A DNA stretch of 64,000 bases. Origin: Candidatus Pedobacter colombiensis (lineage in GTDB: Bacteria; Bacteroidota; Bacteroidia; Sphingobacteriales; Sphingobacteriaceae). The translations under genes were made by a program, and so were the position numbers. Positions within the stretch are counted from its first letter, which is position 1, and each line of letters opens with the position of its first letter. The DNA is taken from positions 2,356,001 through 2,420,000 of the forward strand of contig CP119313.1 in assembly GCA_029202485.1 (NCBI GenBank), given 5' to 3'. Shown here in pieces: positions 32,939 to 43,146 of the stretch. Under the pieces are notes generated by a model that was not told the origin of the DNA, did no database searches, and was given only the letters and a program-made list of their open reading frames with translations.

Positions 32939-35509
32939 ATGGCGAAGAATTTACTAATAGTTGAGTCACCTGCGAAAGCTAAAACCATTGAAGGGTATTT
33001 AGGTAAGGATTTCCTTGTTAAATCGAGTTACGGTCATATCCGTGACCTTGTGAAAGGAGATATGGGTATAGATATATCCAATAATTTCGCACAAACATAT
33101 GAAGTTCCGTCTGATAAGAAGCAGGTAGTAGCCGAACTGAAGAAATTAGCCAAAGACGCAGAAATGGTATGGCTCGCATCCGATGAGGACCGCGAGGGGG
33201 AAGCCATATCATGGCATTTATATGAAACATTAGGACTTAAGGAAAACAAGACAAAAAGGATTGTTTTTCATGAGATCACTAAGCCGGCAATATTAAAAGC
33301 GATAGAAACACCGCGATCTATAGATTACAACCTGGTAAATGCACAGCAAGCCAGACGTGTATTGGATCGATTGGTAGGTTTTGAGCTTTCTCCCGTATTA
33401 TGGAAAAAAATCAAACCTTCCCTATCGGCAGGACGCGTACAGTCCGTTGCTGTTCGCTTAATTGTAGATAGAGAACGTGAAGTAAATAAATTTAATGCTG
33501 CTGCTGCTTTTAAAATCACAGCAGAGTTTTCTACGGGTAATGGAAAAGAGCTGGTAAAAGCTGAATTGCCACAACGATTCCAAAAGGAAGCCGATGCAGA
33601 GCAGTTTCTCAACGACTGCGTTGGCGCTGGTTTTTCTGTGGATAGTCTGGAGACCAAGCCAGCAAAACGCAACCCGGCCGCACCTTTTACCACTTCTACA
33701 TTACAACAGGAAGCCTCACGTAAGCTAGGTTATTCGGTAAGCAGGACAATGCAGATTGCACAAAGGCTATATGAAAGCGGACGTATTACCTATATGAGGA
33801 CAGATTCGGTAAACCTTTCTGAAACTGCATTACAAGCTGCTGCTGCTGAGATTAGATCTGCTTATGGCGACAAATACCATCAGCCAAGAACTTATAAAAC
33901 GAAATCTGCAGGTGCACAGGAAGCTCACGAAGCCATCCGCCCTACTTATTTTAATCACCATACTGTGCCTGGCGATAGTTCTGAGCAACGTTTATATGAG
34001 CTAATCTGGAAACGTGCCATCGCATCCCAAATGAGCGAGGCATTGTTTGAGAAGACAACGGCACAAATTGCAGTTAGCACACGTAAAGAACAATTGATAG
34101 CTGAAGGTGAAGTTTTGAAATTTGATGGCTTCTTAAAGGTATATCTTGAATCCTCAGATGAGGAAGATGCAGAAGATTCGGAAGGCAACAATATGTTGCC
34201 GCCACTTTCACGTGGACAGGAACTTACTTTGAAAGTAATGAATGCTACGGAGCGTTTTTCAAGACCTCCCGCACGTTATACTGAAGCTTCATTGGTTAAG
34301 AAACTGGAAGAATTGGGTATCGGCAGACCATCTACCTATGCACCTACTATTTCCACCATTCAAAATCGTGGCTATGTGGTTAAAGAAGACCGTGATGGTC
34401 GTCAACGTACTTTTGGAGCTATTGAGCTGATAAATGGTAACGTTACAAAAAAAATAAAAACAGAAATTACCGGGGCAGAAAAAGGTAAGCTCTTCCCTAC
34501 TGATATAGGTGAGGTGGTAAACGATTTCCTTGTAGAGCATTTTAAAGGAATTGTTGATTTTAACTTCACCGCAAGTGTAGAGAAGGAATTTGATGAGATC
34601 GCACAAGGCTTGCAGGAATGGACAAAAATGCTCCACTCCTTTTATACGCCTTTCCATTTAGAGGTAGAAACGACATTGGAGACGGCCGACCGTGCCAATG
34701 GTGAGCGTTTGCTGGGCGTTGATCCATCTACCGGTAAAAATGTATATACTAAAGTTGGCAGGTTTGGCCCATTGGTTCAGATTGGTGAAAATGACGACGA
34801 AGAAAAACCGCGTTATGCGAGTTTAGCAAAATCACAATCGGTAGGTACCGTTACCCTTGAAGAAGCTTTAGAACAGTTTAAATTACCTTTTCAACTCGAA
34901 GATTACCAGGGCAAAGAGGTTTCTGTAGGTGTAGGCCGTTTTGGTCCTTATGTGAAATGGGGAGAGACTTATATTTCTATTCCTAAAAATGAAGAACCTC
35001 TGTCGGTTGACCAGGATCGTGCAATAGAGATTATTAGTGAGAAAATTACTGCAGATGCACCGGTTGCACATTATCAGGGAATGCCGGTAACTAAAGGAAC
35101 AGGTAGATTTGGACCATTCATTAAATGGAATGATCTATTTATCAATGTACCGAAAGCTTATAATTTCGACAAGCTCTCTCAAGTTGACATTGAAGAACTA
35201 ATTGGTAAGAAAATAGAAAAAGAAGCCAATAGATTTATTCAGCAGTGGACAGCTGAGAAAATTGCGATTGAAAATGGCAGATGGGGACCATTTATCCGTT
35301 TTGGTAAAGAAATGCTCAAACTGCGTAAAAACCCGGCCACCAATGACAAATATACTCCTGAAGAATTGGCTTCAATCTCTTTAGAGGAGGTTAAAAAATT
35401 AATCGTTGAACAAGTGCCTAATGCATTTGAACCTAAAAAGGCCAGCGCTAAAAAAACAACTGGCACTAAAACTGCTGTAAAGAAGAAAGCTCCGGCTAAG
35501 AAAAAGTAA
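32939..35509 (+). CDS. topA: DNA topoisomerase I (type IA)
   Basis: Relaxes negative supercoils through a 5'-phosphotyrosine intermediate. The 856 residues open with a TOPRIM domain (LLIVESPAKAKTIEGYLG, ASDEDREGEAISWHL). The catalytic tyrosine is about residue 285 in ITYMRTDSVN. The C-terminal half has repeated segments of the type GRFGPFIKWND, VGRFGPLVQIG and NGRWGPFIRFG, topoisomerase C-terminal repeats rather than Cys4 zinc fingers. It ends in a Lys/Ala-rich basic tail. The ATG at 32939 follows a promoter-like pair. It is followed 4 bp later by a small gene. Confidence 0.97.
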   Translation: MAKNLLIVESPAKAKTIEGYLGKDFLVKSSYGHIRDLVKGDMGIDISNNFAQTYEVPSDKKQVVAELKKLAKDAEMVWLASDEDREGEAISWHLYETLGLKENKTKRIVFHEITKPAILKAIETPRSIDYNLVNAQQARRVLDRLVGFELSPVLWKKIKPSLSAGRVQSVAVRLIVDREREVNKFNAAAAFKITAEFSTGNGKELVKAELPQRFQKEADAEQFLNDCVGAGFSVDSLETKPAKRNPAAPFTTSTLQQEASRKLGYSVSRTMQIAQRLYESGRITYMRTDSVNLSETALQAAAAEIRSAYGDKYHQPRTYKTKSAGAQEAHEAIRPTYFNHHTVPGDSSEQRLYELIWKRAIASQMSEALFEKTTAQIAVSTRKEQLIAEGEVLKFDGFLKVYLESSDEEDAEDSEGNNMLPPLSRGQELTLKVMNATERFSRPPARYTEASLVKKLEELGIGRPSTYAPTISTIQNRGYVVKEDRDGRQRTFGAIELINGNVTKKIKTEITGAEKGKLFPTDIGEVVNDFLVEHFKGIVDFNFTASVEKEFDEIAQGLQEWTKMLHSFYTPFHLEVETTLETADRANGERLLGVDPSTGKNVYTKVGRFGPLVQIGENDDEEKPRYASLAKSQSVGTVTLEEALEQFKLPFQLEDYQGKEVSVGVGRFGPYVKWGETYISIPKNEEPLSVDQDRAIEIISEKITADAPVAHYQGMPVTKGTGRFGPFIKWNDLFINVPKAYNFDKLSQVDIEELIGKKIEKEANRFIQQWTAEKIAIENGRWGPFIRFGKEMLKLRKNPATNDKYTPEELASISLEEVKKLIVEQVPNAFEPKKASAKKTTGTKTAVKKKAPAKKK

Positions 35510-35513
35510 AACA

Positions 35514-35918
35514 ATGAAGAAGGATCTTCCTGAAAATATAGTTGAAGATGTGGCAATGGCGGTGGTATTGACTGGTGAAACGCCTGAAGTGATGAATTGG
35601 ACAGTTTATGTGATAAACCTGAAAGATGTTGCACTGGATAATGTGCTAATCAGCTCCAAAGGATATGGGGAAAAGGATGGTAGAATGGTTAAAACATCAG
35701 TTTTACGTCATTTTGTTGGAAACCTGGGGCCTAAGTCCTTTGCCGGTGTAGAAGGTATAGATCCAGAAATTTTCGGGCTGACAAATGAATATTGGTTGAG
35801 CTATTATGTAGATGGAGTGATTTACGATAAGAAGTTTATTTTCCTTCCTGAAAGTATAGTTGATGAAAATCTAATACATGTTCCCCTGGTAAACATGCCC
35901 GGGGTTATGATTAAATAA
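35514..35918 (+). CDS. Conserved hypothetical protein downstream of topA
   Basis: A 134-residue soluble protein of unknown function, with a beta-rich character: VAMAVVLTGETPEVMNWTVY, LISSKGYGEKDGRM and FGLTNEYWLSYYVDGVIY. I recall similar short proteins next to core genes in Bacteroidota. No signal peptide or known motif is visible. It starts 4 bp after topA, so it is almost certainly cotranscribed and is closed by the terminator at 35920. Confidence 0.75.
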   Translation: MKKDLPENIVEDVAMAVVLTGETPEVMNWTVYVINLKDVALDNVLISSKGYGEKDGRMVKTSVLRHFVGNLGPKSFAGVEGIDPEIFGLTNEYWLSYYVDGVIYDKKFIFLPESIVDENLIHVPLVNMPGVMIK

Positions 35919-35919
35919 T

Positions 35920-35955
35920 AAAAAAAGGTGTGCTAATTATAGCACACCTTTTTTT
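35920..35955. terminator. Bidirectional intrinsic terminator
   Basis: A7GGTGTGCTA and TAGCACACCT7 arms are perfect complements with a short loop. A-runs and T-runs on both sides allow termination of topA (plus strand) and of the endonuclease gene (minus strand). Confidence 0.85.
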
Positions 35956-35972
35956 ATTGGATATTTTTCCTG

Positions 35973-37388
35973 TTAGTTTGCGGTATCTACTTTTGTTTTG
36001 ATTGCATCCTGAATACCTGCAGGTAAGGCCGACAATAAAGTATACCCCGTAGCGGTTTCAATAGCTTTAACGCTTACCCGATATTTTTTCCAATCCGAAT
36101 CAATGGTGTTTATATTAGGTGTATTAACGGCAATAACACGAGTGTTTGCAGAAACCCTGCTAATATCGTCGTTACCTACAGGGATGATAACTGCTACTTT
36201 CCATACGTTTGATGGCACAGTAACTTTACCACCAGCAATTGTAGTTGCCGCCCCATTACTACCTGTACCACCGATACCATAGCTTCCCATGATAATATAT
36301 ATTTCATTACCCTCTAACACCTTAGTACGTAAATAAGATTCTAAGTTACCCCAGGTTTGTTGATTATTTTGTGGTGCCTGAGGAATCATATTTGTCATTA
36401 AGAAGGTAGCACTATTGGCATTAGCAGAACTTGTTCTGTCAGCAGATGGCGTGTTATGACCACGGTCAAATCCAGATCCTGAATAACTATTGCTTTGCAC
36501 AACAAAAGCACTTTGTGGAAGTCCGTTAAAACCGGCAAAATTATTTAATCTATCGCTGGCACCAGTAATGTTACTAGCATCTAAATGCCAGCTTACCCAA
36601 TTAGGTGTACCGCGGCTACTGCTATAGGATTCTACATAATAGCTTTGATCAAGCAGGAAATTATCCATACTTACAGAATTGGCATTCGAAGGGTTACCAA
36701 ATAATAAATTACTATTATCGCCAACTGCAGGTTGAGCATCAGTGCCCGCAGTAACTCCCCTTGGGGTAGCTGCCGAACCTCCAACAGGATCTGCCGGATC
36801 TGTATCTGGAATTGATACCAGGATGCCAGGATCACCAGTTCCTCTAAAAGTGATGTCATCTAAGTTTATCCTTGTTGTTCCAGCCTTTTGAATCTGAAAA
36901 CGAACTTTACCGGTCGTCGTTACCGCAAATGAATCCAACTTTAAAGTACTGTTGTCTTCTGCAATATCGGCTCCAAGCTGTGTATAAGTCGTACCACCAT
37001 CGGTCGACATGAGCAATTTCCATGTAGAAGCTGCATCTGTCCCATATTTACCATGTTTAATATACAACATCTTCAATCCATTCACATCAAAATTCATGGT
37101 CACGCTACCTGTCCTTAATCTGATACTTTTTAATCCATTCTTTAAATCTGGCGCCGTGTTTCCAATCAAAGCATCATCTAAAGTCCAGCTACCTGTAGGC
37201 ATTTTTACAACAGCACTAGCATAAGCCGTTTTGGTTGGTGCATTTTCGAAATCTTCAGTAATCGAGTATGCTGCTGGTGGAGGTGGCGGAACAACCGGGT
37301 CAATAATGGCTAATTCCTGAGTGCTTTTTTTGGAACAACCTGCAAGTACAAACGCAAGGCTTCCATAGAGTAGAATTTTTTTAATCAT
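35973..37388 (-). CDS. Secreted DNA/RNA non-specific endonuclease lipoprotein
   Basis: A 471-residue lipoprotein (lipobox FVLAGCSKKS, Cys18) with a proline-rich linker, VVPPPPPAAY. A beta-sandwich-like N-terminal region follows (about 42-190), then a NUC1-type endonuclease domain. The catalytic motif is DRGHNTPSADR with H311, followed by FLMTNMIPQAPQNNQQTW, which supplies the Asn and metal ligands of the beta-beta-alpha-metal fold. It probably degrades extracellular DNA at the surface for nutrients. It is convergent with topA. Confidence 0.9.
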   Translation of the reverse strand: MIKKILLYGSLAFVLAGCSKKSTQELAIIDPVVPPPPPAAYSITEDFENAPTKTAYASAVVKMPTGSWTLDDALIGNTAPDLKNGLKSIRLRTGSVTMNFDVNGLKMLYIKHGKYGTDAASTWKLLMSTDGGTTYTQLGADIAEDNSTLKLDSFAVTTTGKVRFQIQKAGTTRINLDDITFRGTGDPGILVSIPDTDPADPVGGSAATPRGVTAGTDAQPAVGDNSNLLFGNPSNANSVSMDNFLLDQSYYVESYSSSRGTPNWVSWHLDASNITGASDRLNNFAGFNGLPQSAFVVQSNSYSGSGFDRGHNTPSADRTSSANANSATFLMTNMIPQAPQNNQQTWGNLESYLRTKVLEGNEIYIIMGSYGIGGTGSNGAATTIAGGKVTVPSNVWKVAVIIPVGNDDISRVSANTRVIAVNTPNINTIDSDWKKYRVSVKAIETATGYTLLSALPAGIQDAIKTKVDTAN

Positions 37389-37549
37389 GTTTATTTTTTA
37401 TAAGTGGATACAAATTTGAAGCGTTTATATTACCTTAATGTTAGTTTATTGATATTTTTTCTACTTTTTTGAAGTCGTTGATAACATTTTAAAATATTCT
37501 ACAATATTTTATTAATTTTTGTAGACATCTATCATCTTAATTGAATCGT

Positions 37550-40500
37550 ATGAAAACTACCTCGCCCTCATTTTTCCAGAAAAACAAAGGAGGTTTTGTT
37601 ATTGGTCTAGTGACTCTGGTCCTGATTGGAATAGGCGCTTTCTTCTTTTTTAAGAAGTCAAAACCTAAAGATTATAATCAGCAATATGCTAAATACATAG
37701 AAGCCTATACCTCGGGTACAGTTTCTAAAAAGAGCTTTATCCGTGTACATCTCGCTAACCAGGTCAAAACAATGAGTGATATTGGTGTGGCCGATAGCAG
37801 GGATTTGTTCAGCTTCTCTCCTGCTGTAAAAGGTAAATCCTATTGGATTGACGCACAAACGGTCGAATTTAGACCTGAGGAAAGCTTGAAACCCGGCGAA
37901 ACGTATGAAGCTACTTTTAATTTAAACAAGGTTACCGATACCGAAGAAGGACTGGAATCATTTGAATTTGATTTCAGAGTAATTAAACCTGGAATGTTTT
38001 TAACTCAAAATGGACTTGTTTCACAAAATAATACTTCATTGGATTATATGAAACTGAGCGGCGAGATTTCTACTTCAGATCAGGAAGATACCAAGCTGAT
38101 TGAAAAGGCTTTGAAAGTTGATTTTCCACAATCACTTAAAGTAAAATGGCAGCATAACCCAGCTAAAAACACCTCTACATTTACTGTAGACAGTATCAAA
38201 AAAACTAAGCAGGAAAATAAGTTAAAGCTCCTTTGGTCTGGCGAACCCATTGCCGCAGATAGCAAAGGTGAAGAAACTGTTACTGTACCTGCTATTGGTG
38301 TATTTAAGATTTTGAATATACGTGCAGTTCAAGAGCTTGAAGATTATGCACTGGTACAATTTTCTGAACCTATAAGTGTTGGTCAGGACTTAAACGGACT
38401 AGTTTCCTTAGCAGGATTAACTGATTTGCGCTTTACTATAGATGCCAGCCAAATCAAAATCTATTCGCCCAATACACTGGAGGGAAATTATTCGCTCACT
38501 GTAAATGAGGGAGTGGAAAATATAAATGGCAAAAAACTACAAGCCGCTAAAACAGCCAATATTGTTTTTGAAAACAAACTGCCTTCGGTAGTCATTGCCG
38601 GCAGCGGTACCATTATTCCAAATTCCGGTAAGCTCGTGCTTCCATTTGAAGCTGTTAACCTAAAAGCAGTAGATGTAACCATCATCAAGATTTACGAAAA
38701 TAATATCCCACAATTTTTTCAGACTAATAATTATAAAGATGGTGGTGAATTGCGTCGTGTAGGTAAGCCTGTTATTCAGAAAACCATCAGATTAGACGAA
38801 GACAAGGCTTTGGATTTACATAAAAAGCACCGCTACACTTTGGATCTGGACAAGATCATTCGTACGGAACCGGGTGCTATGTACCGTGTAACTATCGGTT
38901 TCAGAAGAGCATATAATGTCTATAAATGCGCAGAAGCCGAAGCTGCAGTGGGCGACAGTGAAAATGAATACGAACGTTATGGCGAGAAAATTGATGAGGA
39001 CGACGAGTTTTGGGAGCGCTACAACAGTTATTACCCTAATAATTACAGATGGGAAGATCGTGACAACCCTTGTACCCCATCCTACTATACAAATGAACGT
39101 TGGGCAAGTCGCAATTTAATAGCTTCCAATATTGGTCTGATTGCCAAAAGAGGCAACGATAACAGTATGTTAATCATTGCTACTGATTTGCTGACCGCAA
39201 AAACATTAAGTGGTATTACGTTAGAATTGCTGGATTATCAGCGTCAGGTAATACATACGGTAACAACAGATGCTGATGGCATGGCTTCCTTTGATTTGAA
39301 GAGAAAGCCCTTCTTGCTGGTCGCTAAAAATGGCAAGGAACGAGGTTATTTGAAGCTGGATGATGGAAACTCACTCCCATTGAGCAGATTTGATGTTGGT
39401 GGTGATGTGGTGCAGAATGGTCTTAAAGGTTTTATATATGGAGAAAGGGGCGTTTGGCGTCCCGGTGATTCAGTATTCCTTTCCTTTGTTTTGGAAGACA
39501 AGCTAAAGAAATTACCAGGTGCTTATCCGATTACTTTCGAGTTCTATAATCCTCAGGGACAATTGATCAAGCGCAGCATCAACGGTAAACCTTTAAATGG
39601 TTTTTATGCTTTTAAAACAGCTACAGAAAGTACTTCACCAACTGGTAACTGGTTGGCAAAGGTAAAAGCAGGTGGTGCTACTTTTACTAAAACCATTAAA
39701 ATTGAAACTGTAATGCCAAACAGGCTCAAGATCAATTTCGACATTGGCAACCGTACATATTTAGGTTCAGGCGGCCCTTCTACAGCTACCCTATCCGCTA
39801 CATGGTTGTTTGGTGCTGTAGGGAAAAACCTTAAAGCTAAAGTTGATGTGAACCTGAATACCATGAAGACCACCTTCAAAGGTTTTGATAACTTCACTTT
39901 CGACAACCCGACAATAGTATTCCAATCGCAGGTAAAAACCATATTCGAAGGTACTTTAAGCGAAAACGGTACTGCAACTATAAATACCAACCTGAACGAG
40001 AACAATAGTGCTCCAGGAATGCTTAAAGCTAATTTTACGACTAAAGTATTTGAGGCAGGTGGTAATTTTAGCATTGATAATTTCAGTATCCCGTATCATG
40101 TTTACTCCAACTATTATGGGATTAAAACCCCCGAAGGTGAAAAAATGAGTGGAATGCTATTTACCGGGCAAGACCATAAGGTTGATATTGTAAATGTAGA
40201 TCGCGATGGTAAACTATTACAAGGAAATAAAAACGTTGAGGTAGAGCTTTATAAAGTGCAATGGCGTTGGTGGTGGGAACAGGACAATGAAAACTCCTTT
40301 GCCAACTTTACTCAAAATTCTTATAACAAACTGATTAAAAAGGAAAATGTAACTTTATCTAATGGTAAAGGTAATTGGAAATTTAGAATAGATGAACCAG
40401 AATGGGGTCGTTACCTGATCCTGGTAAGAGATTTAAATGGTGGTCATGTAACCGGTAAATCGGTATATATTGACTGGCCGGGATGGGCGCAGCGTGAGCA

Positions 40501-43132
40501 AAGTAGCAACCCTACCGAAGCCTCTATGCTTTCGTTTACTGCCAATAAGACTAAGTTTCAGGTTGGCGAAGAAGTAGTGTTAACCATCCCATCGGGTGAT
40601 GGTGGCAGAGCTTTAATCTCCATTGAAAATGGCAGTAAGGTATTAAAGACCTTCTGGACAGATACTAAAAAGGGACAAACACAGTTTAAGTTCAAGGCCG
40701 AAAAAGAAATGGCTCCGAACGTATTTGCAAATGTAACCTTACTACAACCACATGCACAAACTGTAAATGACCTACCTATACGCATGTATGGCGCCATTCC
40801 CCTAATGGTTGAAGATCCTCAGACCATATTGAAACCGGTCATTAAAATGGCCGATAAGTTGAAGCCTGAAACAGAAAGTACCATTACAGTTTCTGAACAG
40901 AATGGAAAAGCAATGACTTATACCGTTGCACTTGTAGATGAAGGTTTACTTGACTTAACGAGGTTTAAAACTCCTGATGCTCATGCTGTATTTTACGCAC
41001 GTGAAGGTTTAGGTGTAAAGACTTGGGATCTGTTTGACTATGTATTAGGTGCATGGGGTGGTAATCTGGAACGCATCCTGAGTATTGGTGGTGATGGTAG
41101 CATCAACAGGAATCTGAATCCAGCCAAAGCCAATCGCTTTGTGCCTGTTGTAAAATATTTAGGACCATTTGCTTTGGCTAAGGGTGCTTCACAAACGCAC
41201 AAATTTAAACTTCCACAATACATAGGTGCAGTAAGAGCAATGGTAATTGCTGGTCAGGATGGAGCTTATGGCTCGGTAGAGAAGTCCGTGCAAGTTAAAA
41301 AGCCGCTAATGTTACTAGCCACTGTGCCGAGAGTAATCGGACCAGGTGAAAGTTTTACATTGCCTGCAACTGTGTTTGCTACAGAAAACAATCTGAAAAA
41401 TGTTACTGTACAACTGCAGCTGCAAAACTTACAGGTACAAGGCAATAAAACGGTTCAGCTTACCTTTAAACAGCCGGGTGAGCAAATGGCTTACTTTGAG
41501 GTTAAAGCGCCTGAAATGACCGGTATTGCTAAAATAAAATTGATAGCCCAAAGTGGTGCGGAAAAAACGGCTTATGATGTAGAACTTGACATTCGTAATC
41601 CGAATCCTTTTGTAACCAATGTAACTTCGGCAGTTTTAGAGCAAGGTCGACAATGGGCTACTAAATATCTTCCTGTAGGTATGGTTGGTACCAATTCGGG
41701 CAGTGTGGAGGTTTCTTCTATCCCACCTATCAATCTAAAAAAGCGCTTAAGCTATCTGGTACAGTATCCACATGGCTGTGTAGAACAGACAACATCCGGA
41801 ATTTTTCCACAGTTGTTTTTAAATAAGCTGACTCCATTAACGGAACAGCAAAAAGCAGAAACAGAACGAAATTTAAAGGCAGGTATCAATAAGTTGCGCG
41901 GTTTCCAGACTACAGATGGCGGTTTGGGTTACTGGCCAGGTGCAAGCAGTTCTGATGAATGGGGAAGTAATTACGCTGGCCACTTCCTGGTTGAAGCGCA
42001 GAATGCAGGTTATACAACCCCGGTTGGTATGTTGGACGAACTGCTTCGTTATTTAAAGGTTAAAGCCGCTAACTGGTCGCCCAATAGCAATAATTTTTAT
42101 GGCGGCGATCTTTCGCAATCTTACCGTTTGTATGTACTTGCTTTAGCCAAAAGAGCCGATATGGCTGCAATGAATAGATTGAGGGCATTTCAGTATCTTT
42201 CTGTAAGTGCTAAATGGCGACTGGCTGCCGCATATAAACTTGCAGGACAAACTGATGCGGCCAGCAACCTAATTAAAGATTTATCTACTGAAGTGAAACC
42301 TTACAACCAATTGGGCGGCACTTATGGTTCTGACATTAGGGATGAAGCGATGATATTGGAGACTTTAACGTTGCTGGGGCGTAAAGCTGAAGGAGCAAAA
42401 ATGGTTCAATCTTTAGCTATTAAACTAGGTAAAGACGATTGGTATAGCACACAGACTACCGCCTACAGCTTGCTTGCTATTGCTAAATTCTGCGGTGCCA
42501 ATACCGCTTCCAATAATTTACAATATAGCTATAGCATTGATGGAAAAAGTGGCAAAGTAAATTCAAACCAATTCCTGAATAGTACAGCGTTAACTTTTAC
42601 AGGTGGTAATAACGTTACCGTTAATAATAACGGTAAAAACGTGTTATTTATACGCTTGATTTTGCAAGGACAACCGGCAGCAGGACAAAATAACTTCCTG
42701 CCTAATAATCCAGAGGTATTGGACATGAGTGTTAGTTATAAATTGTTAAATGGCAAACCACTAGATCCTGCTGTATTGAAACAAGGAACAGATTTTTATG
42801 CTGAGGTAGTAGTTAAGAATCCTGGAAAAATGGGCTATTATGAGCAAATGGCTTTAACACAGATTTTCCCTTCAGGTTGGGAGATCATCAACACCAGGGT
42901 AAATGACAACGAAAGCATTCTTGCTGCCTCACCTTATACTTATCGTGACATCAGGGATGACCGGGTGTTTACATATTTCAATTTAAGAGAGAGCGAGACT
43001 GTTACTTACAAGGTATTGTTAAATGCTTCCTACATCGGCAGGTACTATTTGTCGGCAGTACAATGTGAAGCGATGTACAACAATAGCATAAGTGCTACTG
43101 AAGCAGGGAAATGGGTGCAGGTGATTAAATAG
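37550..43132 (+). CDS. Bacterial alpha-2-macroglobulin with intact thioester
   Basis: An 1860-residue periplasmic protease trap. It begins with a short cytoplasmic tail and one membrane anchor (about 20-30, FVIGLVTLVLIGIGAFFFF), then many macroglobulin and bait-type domains. The thioester motif GCVEQ is at residue 1410 (YPHGCVEQTTSG), in the alpha-helical thioester domain (about 1400-1650). Bacterial homologues that kept the motif can trap proteases covalently. The ATG at 37550 was preferred to the TTG at 37541. It lies 14 bp before pbpC, the usual pairing with PBP1C in periplasmic defence and wall repair. Confidence 0.93.
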   Translation: MKTTSPSFFQKNKGGFVIGLVTLVLIGIGAFFFFKKSKPKDYNQQYAKYIEAYTSGTVSKKSFIRVHLANQVKTMSDIGVADSRDLFSFSPAVKGKSYWIDAQTVEFRPEESLKPGETYEATFNLNKVTDTEEGLESFEFDFRVIKPGMFLTQNGLVSQNNTSLDYMKLSGEISTSDQEDTKLIEKALKVDFPQSLKVKWQHNPAKNTSTFTVDSIKKTKQENKLKLLWSGEPIAADSKGEETVTVPAIGVFKILNIRAVQELEDYALVQFSEPISVGQDLNGLVSLAGLTDLRFTIDASQIKIYSPNTLEGNYSLTVNEGVENINGKKLQAAKTANIVFENKLPSVVIAGSGTIIPNSGKLVLPFEAVNLKAVDVTIIKIYENNIPQFFQTNNYKDGGELRRVGKPVIQKTIRLDEDKALDLHKKHRYTLDLDKIIRTEPGAMYRVTIGFRRAYNVYKCAEAEAAVGDSENEYERYGEKIDEDDEFWERYNSYYPNNYRWEDRDNPCTPSYYTNERWASRNLIASNIGLIAKRGNDNSMLIIATDLLTAKTLSGITLELLDYQRQVIHTVTTDADGMASFDLKRKPFLLVAKNGKERGYLKLDDGNSLPLSRFDVGGDVVQNGLKGFIYGERGVWRPGDSVFLSFVLEDKLKKLPGAYPITFEFYNPQGQLIKRSINGKPLNGFYAFKTATESTSPTGNWLAKVKAGGATFTKTIKIETVMPNRLKINFDIGNRTYLGSGGPSTATLSATWLFGAVGKNLKAKVDVNLNTMKTTFKGFDNFTFDNPTIVFQSQVKTIFEGTLSENGTATINTNLNENNSAPGMLKANFTTKVFEAGGNFSIDNFSIPYHVYSNYYGIKTPEGEKMSGMLFTGQDHKVDIVNVDRDGKLLQGNKNVEVELYKVQWRWWWEQDNENSFANFTQNSYNKLIKKENVTLSNGKGNWKFRIDEPEWGRYLILVRDLNGGHVTGKSVYIDWPGWAQREQSSNPTEASMLSFTANKTKFQVGEEVVLTIPSGDGGRALISIENGSKVLKTFWTDTKKGQTQFKFKAEKEMAPNVFANVTLLQPHAQTVNDLPIRMYGAIPLMVEDPQTILKPVIKMADKLKPETESTITVSEQNGKAMTYTVALVDEGLLDLTRFKTPDAHAVFYAREGLGVKTWDLFDYVLGAWGGNLERILSIGGDGSINRNLNPAKANRFVPVVKYLGPFALAKGASQTHKFKLPQYIGAVRAMVIAGQDGAYGSVEKSVQVKKPLMLLATVPRVIGPGESFTLPATVFATENNLKNVTVQLQLQNLQVQGNKTVQLTFKQPGEQMAYFEVKAPEMTGIAKIKLIAQSGAEKTAYDVELDIRNPNPFVTNVTSAVLEQGRQWATKYLPVGMVGTNSGSVEVSSIPPINLKKRLSYLVQYPHGCVEQTTSGIFPQLFLNKLTPLTEQQKAETERNLKAGINKLRGFQTTDGGLGYWPGASSSDEWGSNYAGHFLVEAQNAGYTTPVGMLDELLRYLKVKAANWSPNSNNFYGGDLSQSYRLYVLALAKRADMAAMNRLRAFQYLSVSAKWRLAAAYKLAGQTDAASNLIKDLSTEVKPYNQLGGTYGSDIRDEAMILETLTLLGRKAEGAKMVQSLAIKLGKDDWYSTQTTAYSLLAIAKFCGANTASNNLQYSYSIDGKSGKVNSNQFLNSTALTFTGGNNVTVNNNGKNVLFIRLILQGQPAAGQNNFLPNNPEVLDMSVSYKLLNGKPLDPAVLKQGTDFYAEVVVKNPGKMGYYEQMALTQIFPSGWEIINTRVNDNESILAASPYTYRDIRDDRVFTYFNLRESETVTYKVLLNASYIGRYYLSAVQCEAMYNNSISATEAGKWVQVIK

Positions 43133-43146
43133 GATTTGACCTTATA

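Noticed and set aside
33325..34657. Long antisense open frames inside topA
   Set aside because: They are mirror images of the topA reading frame with no start context or family signature.
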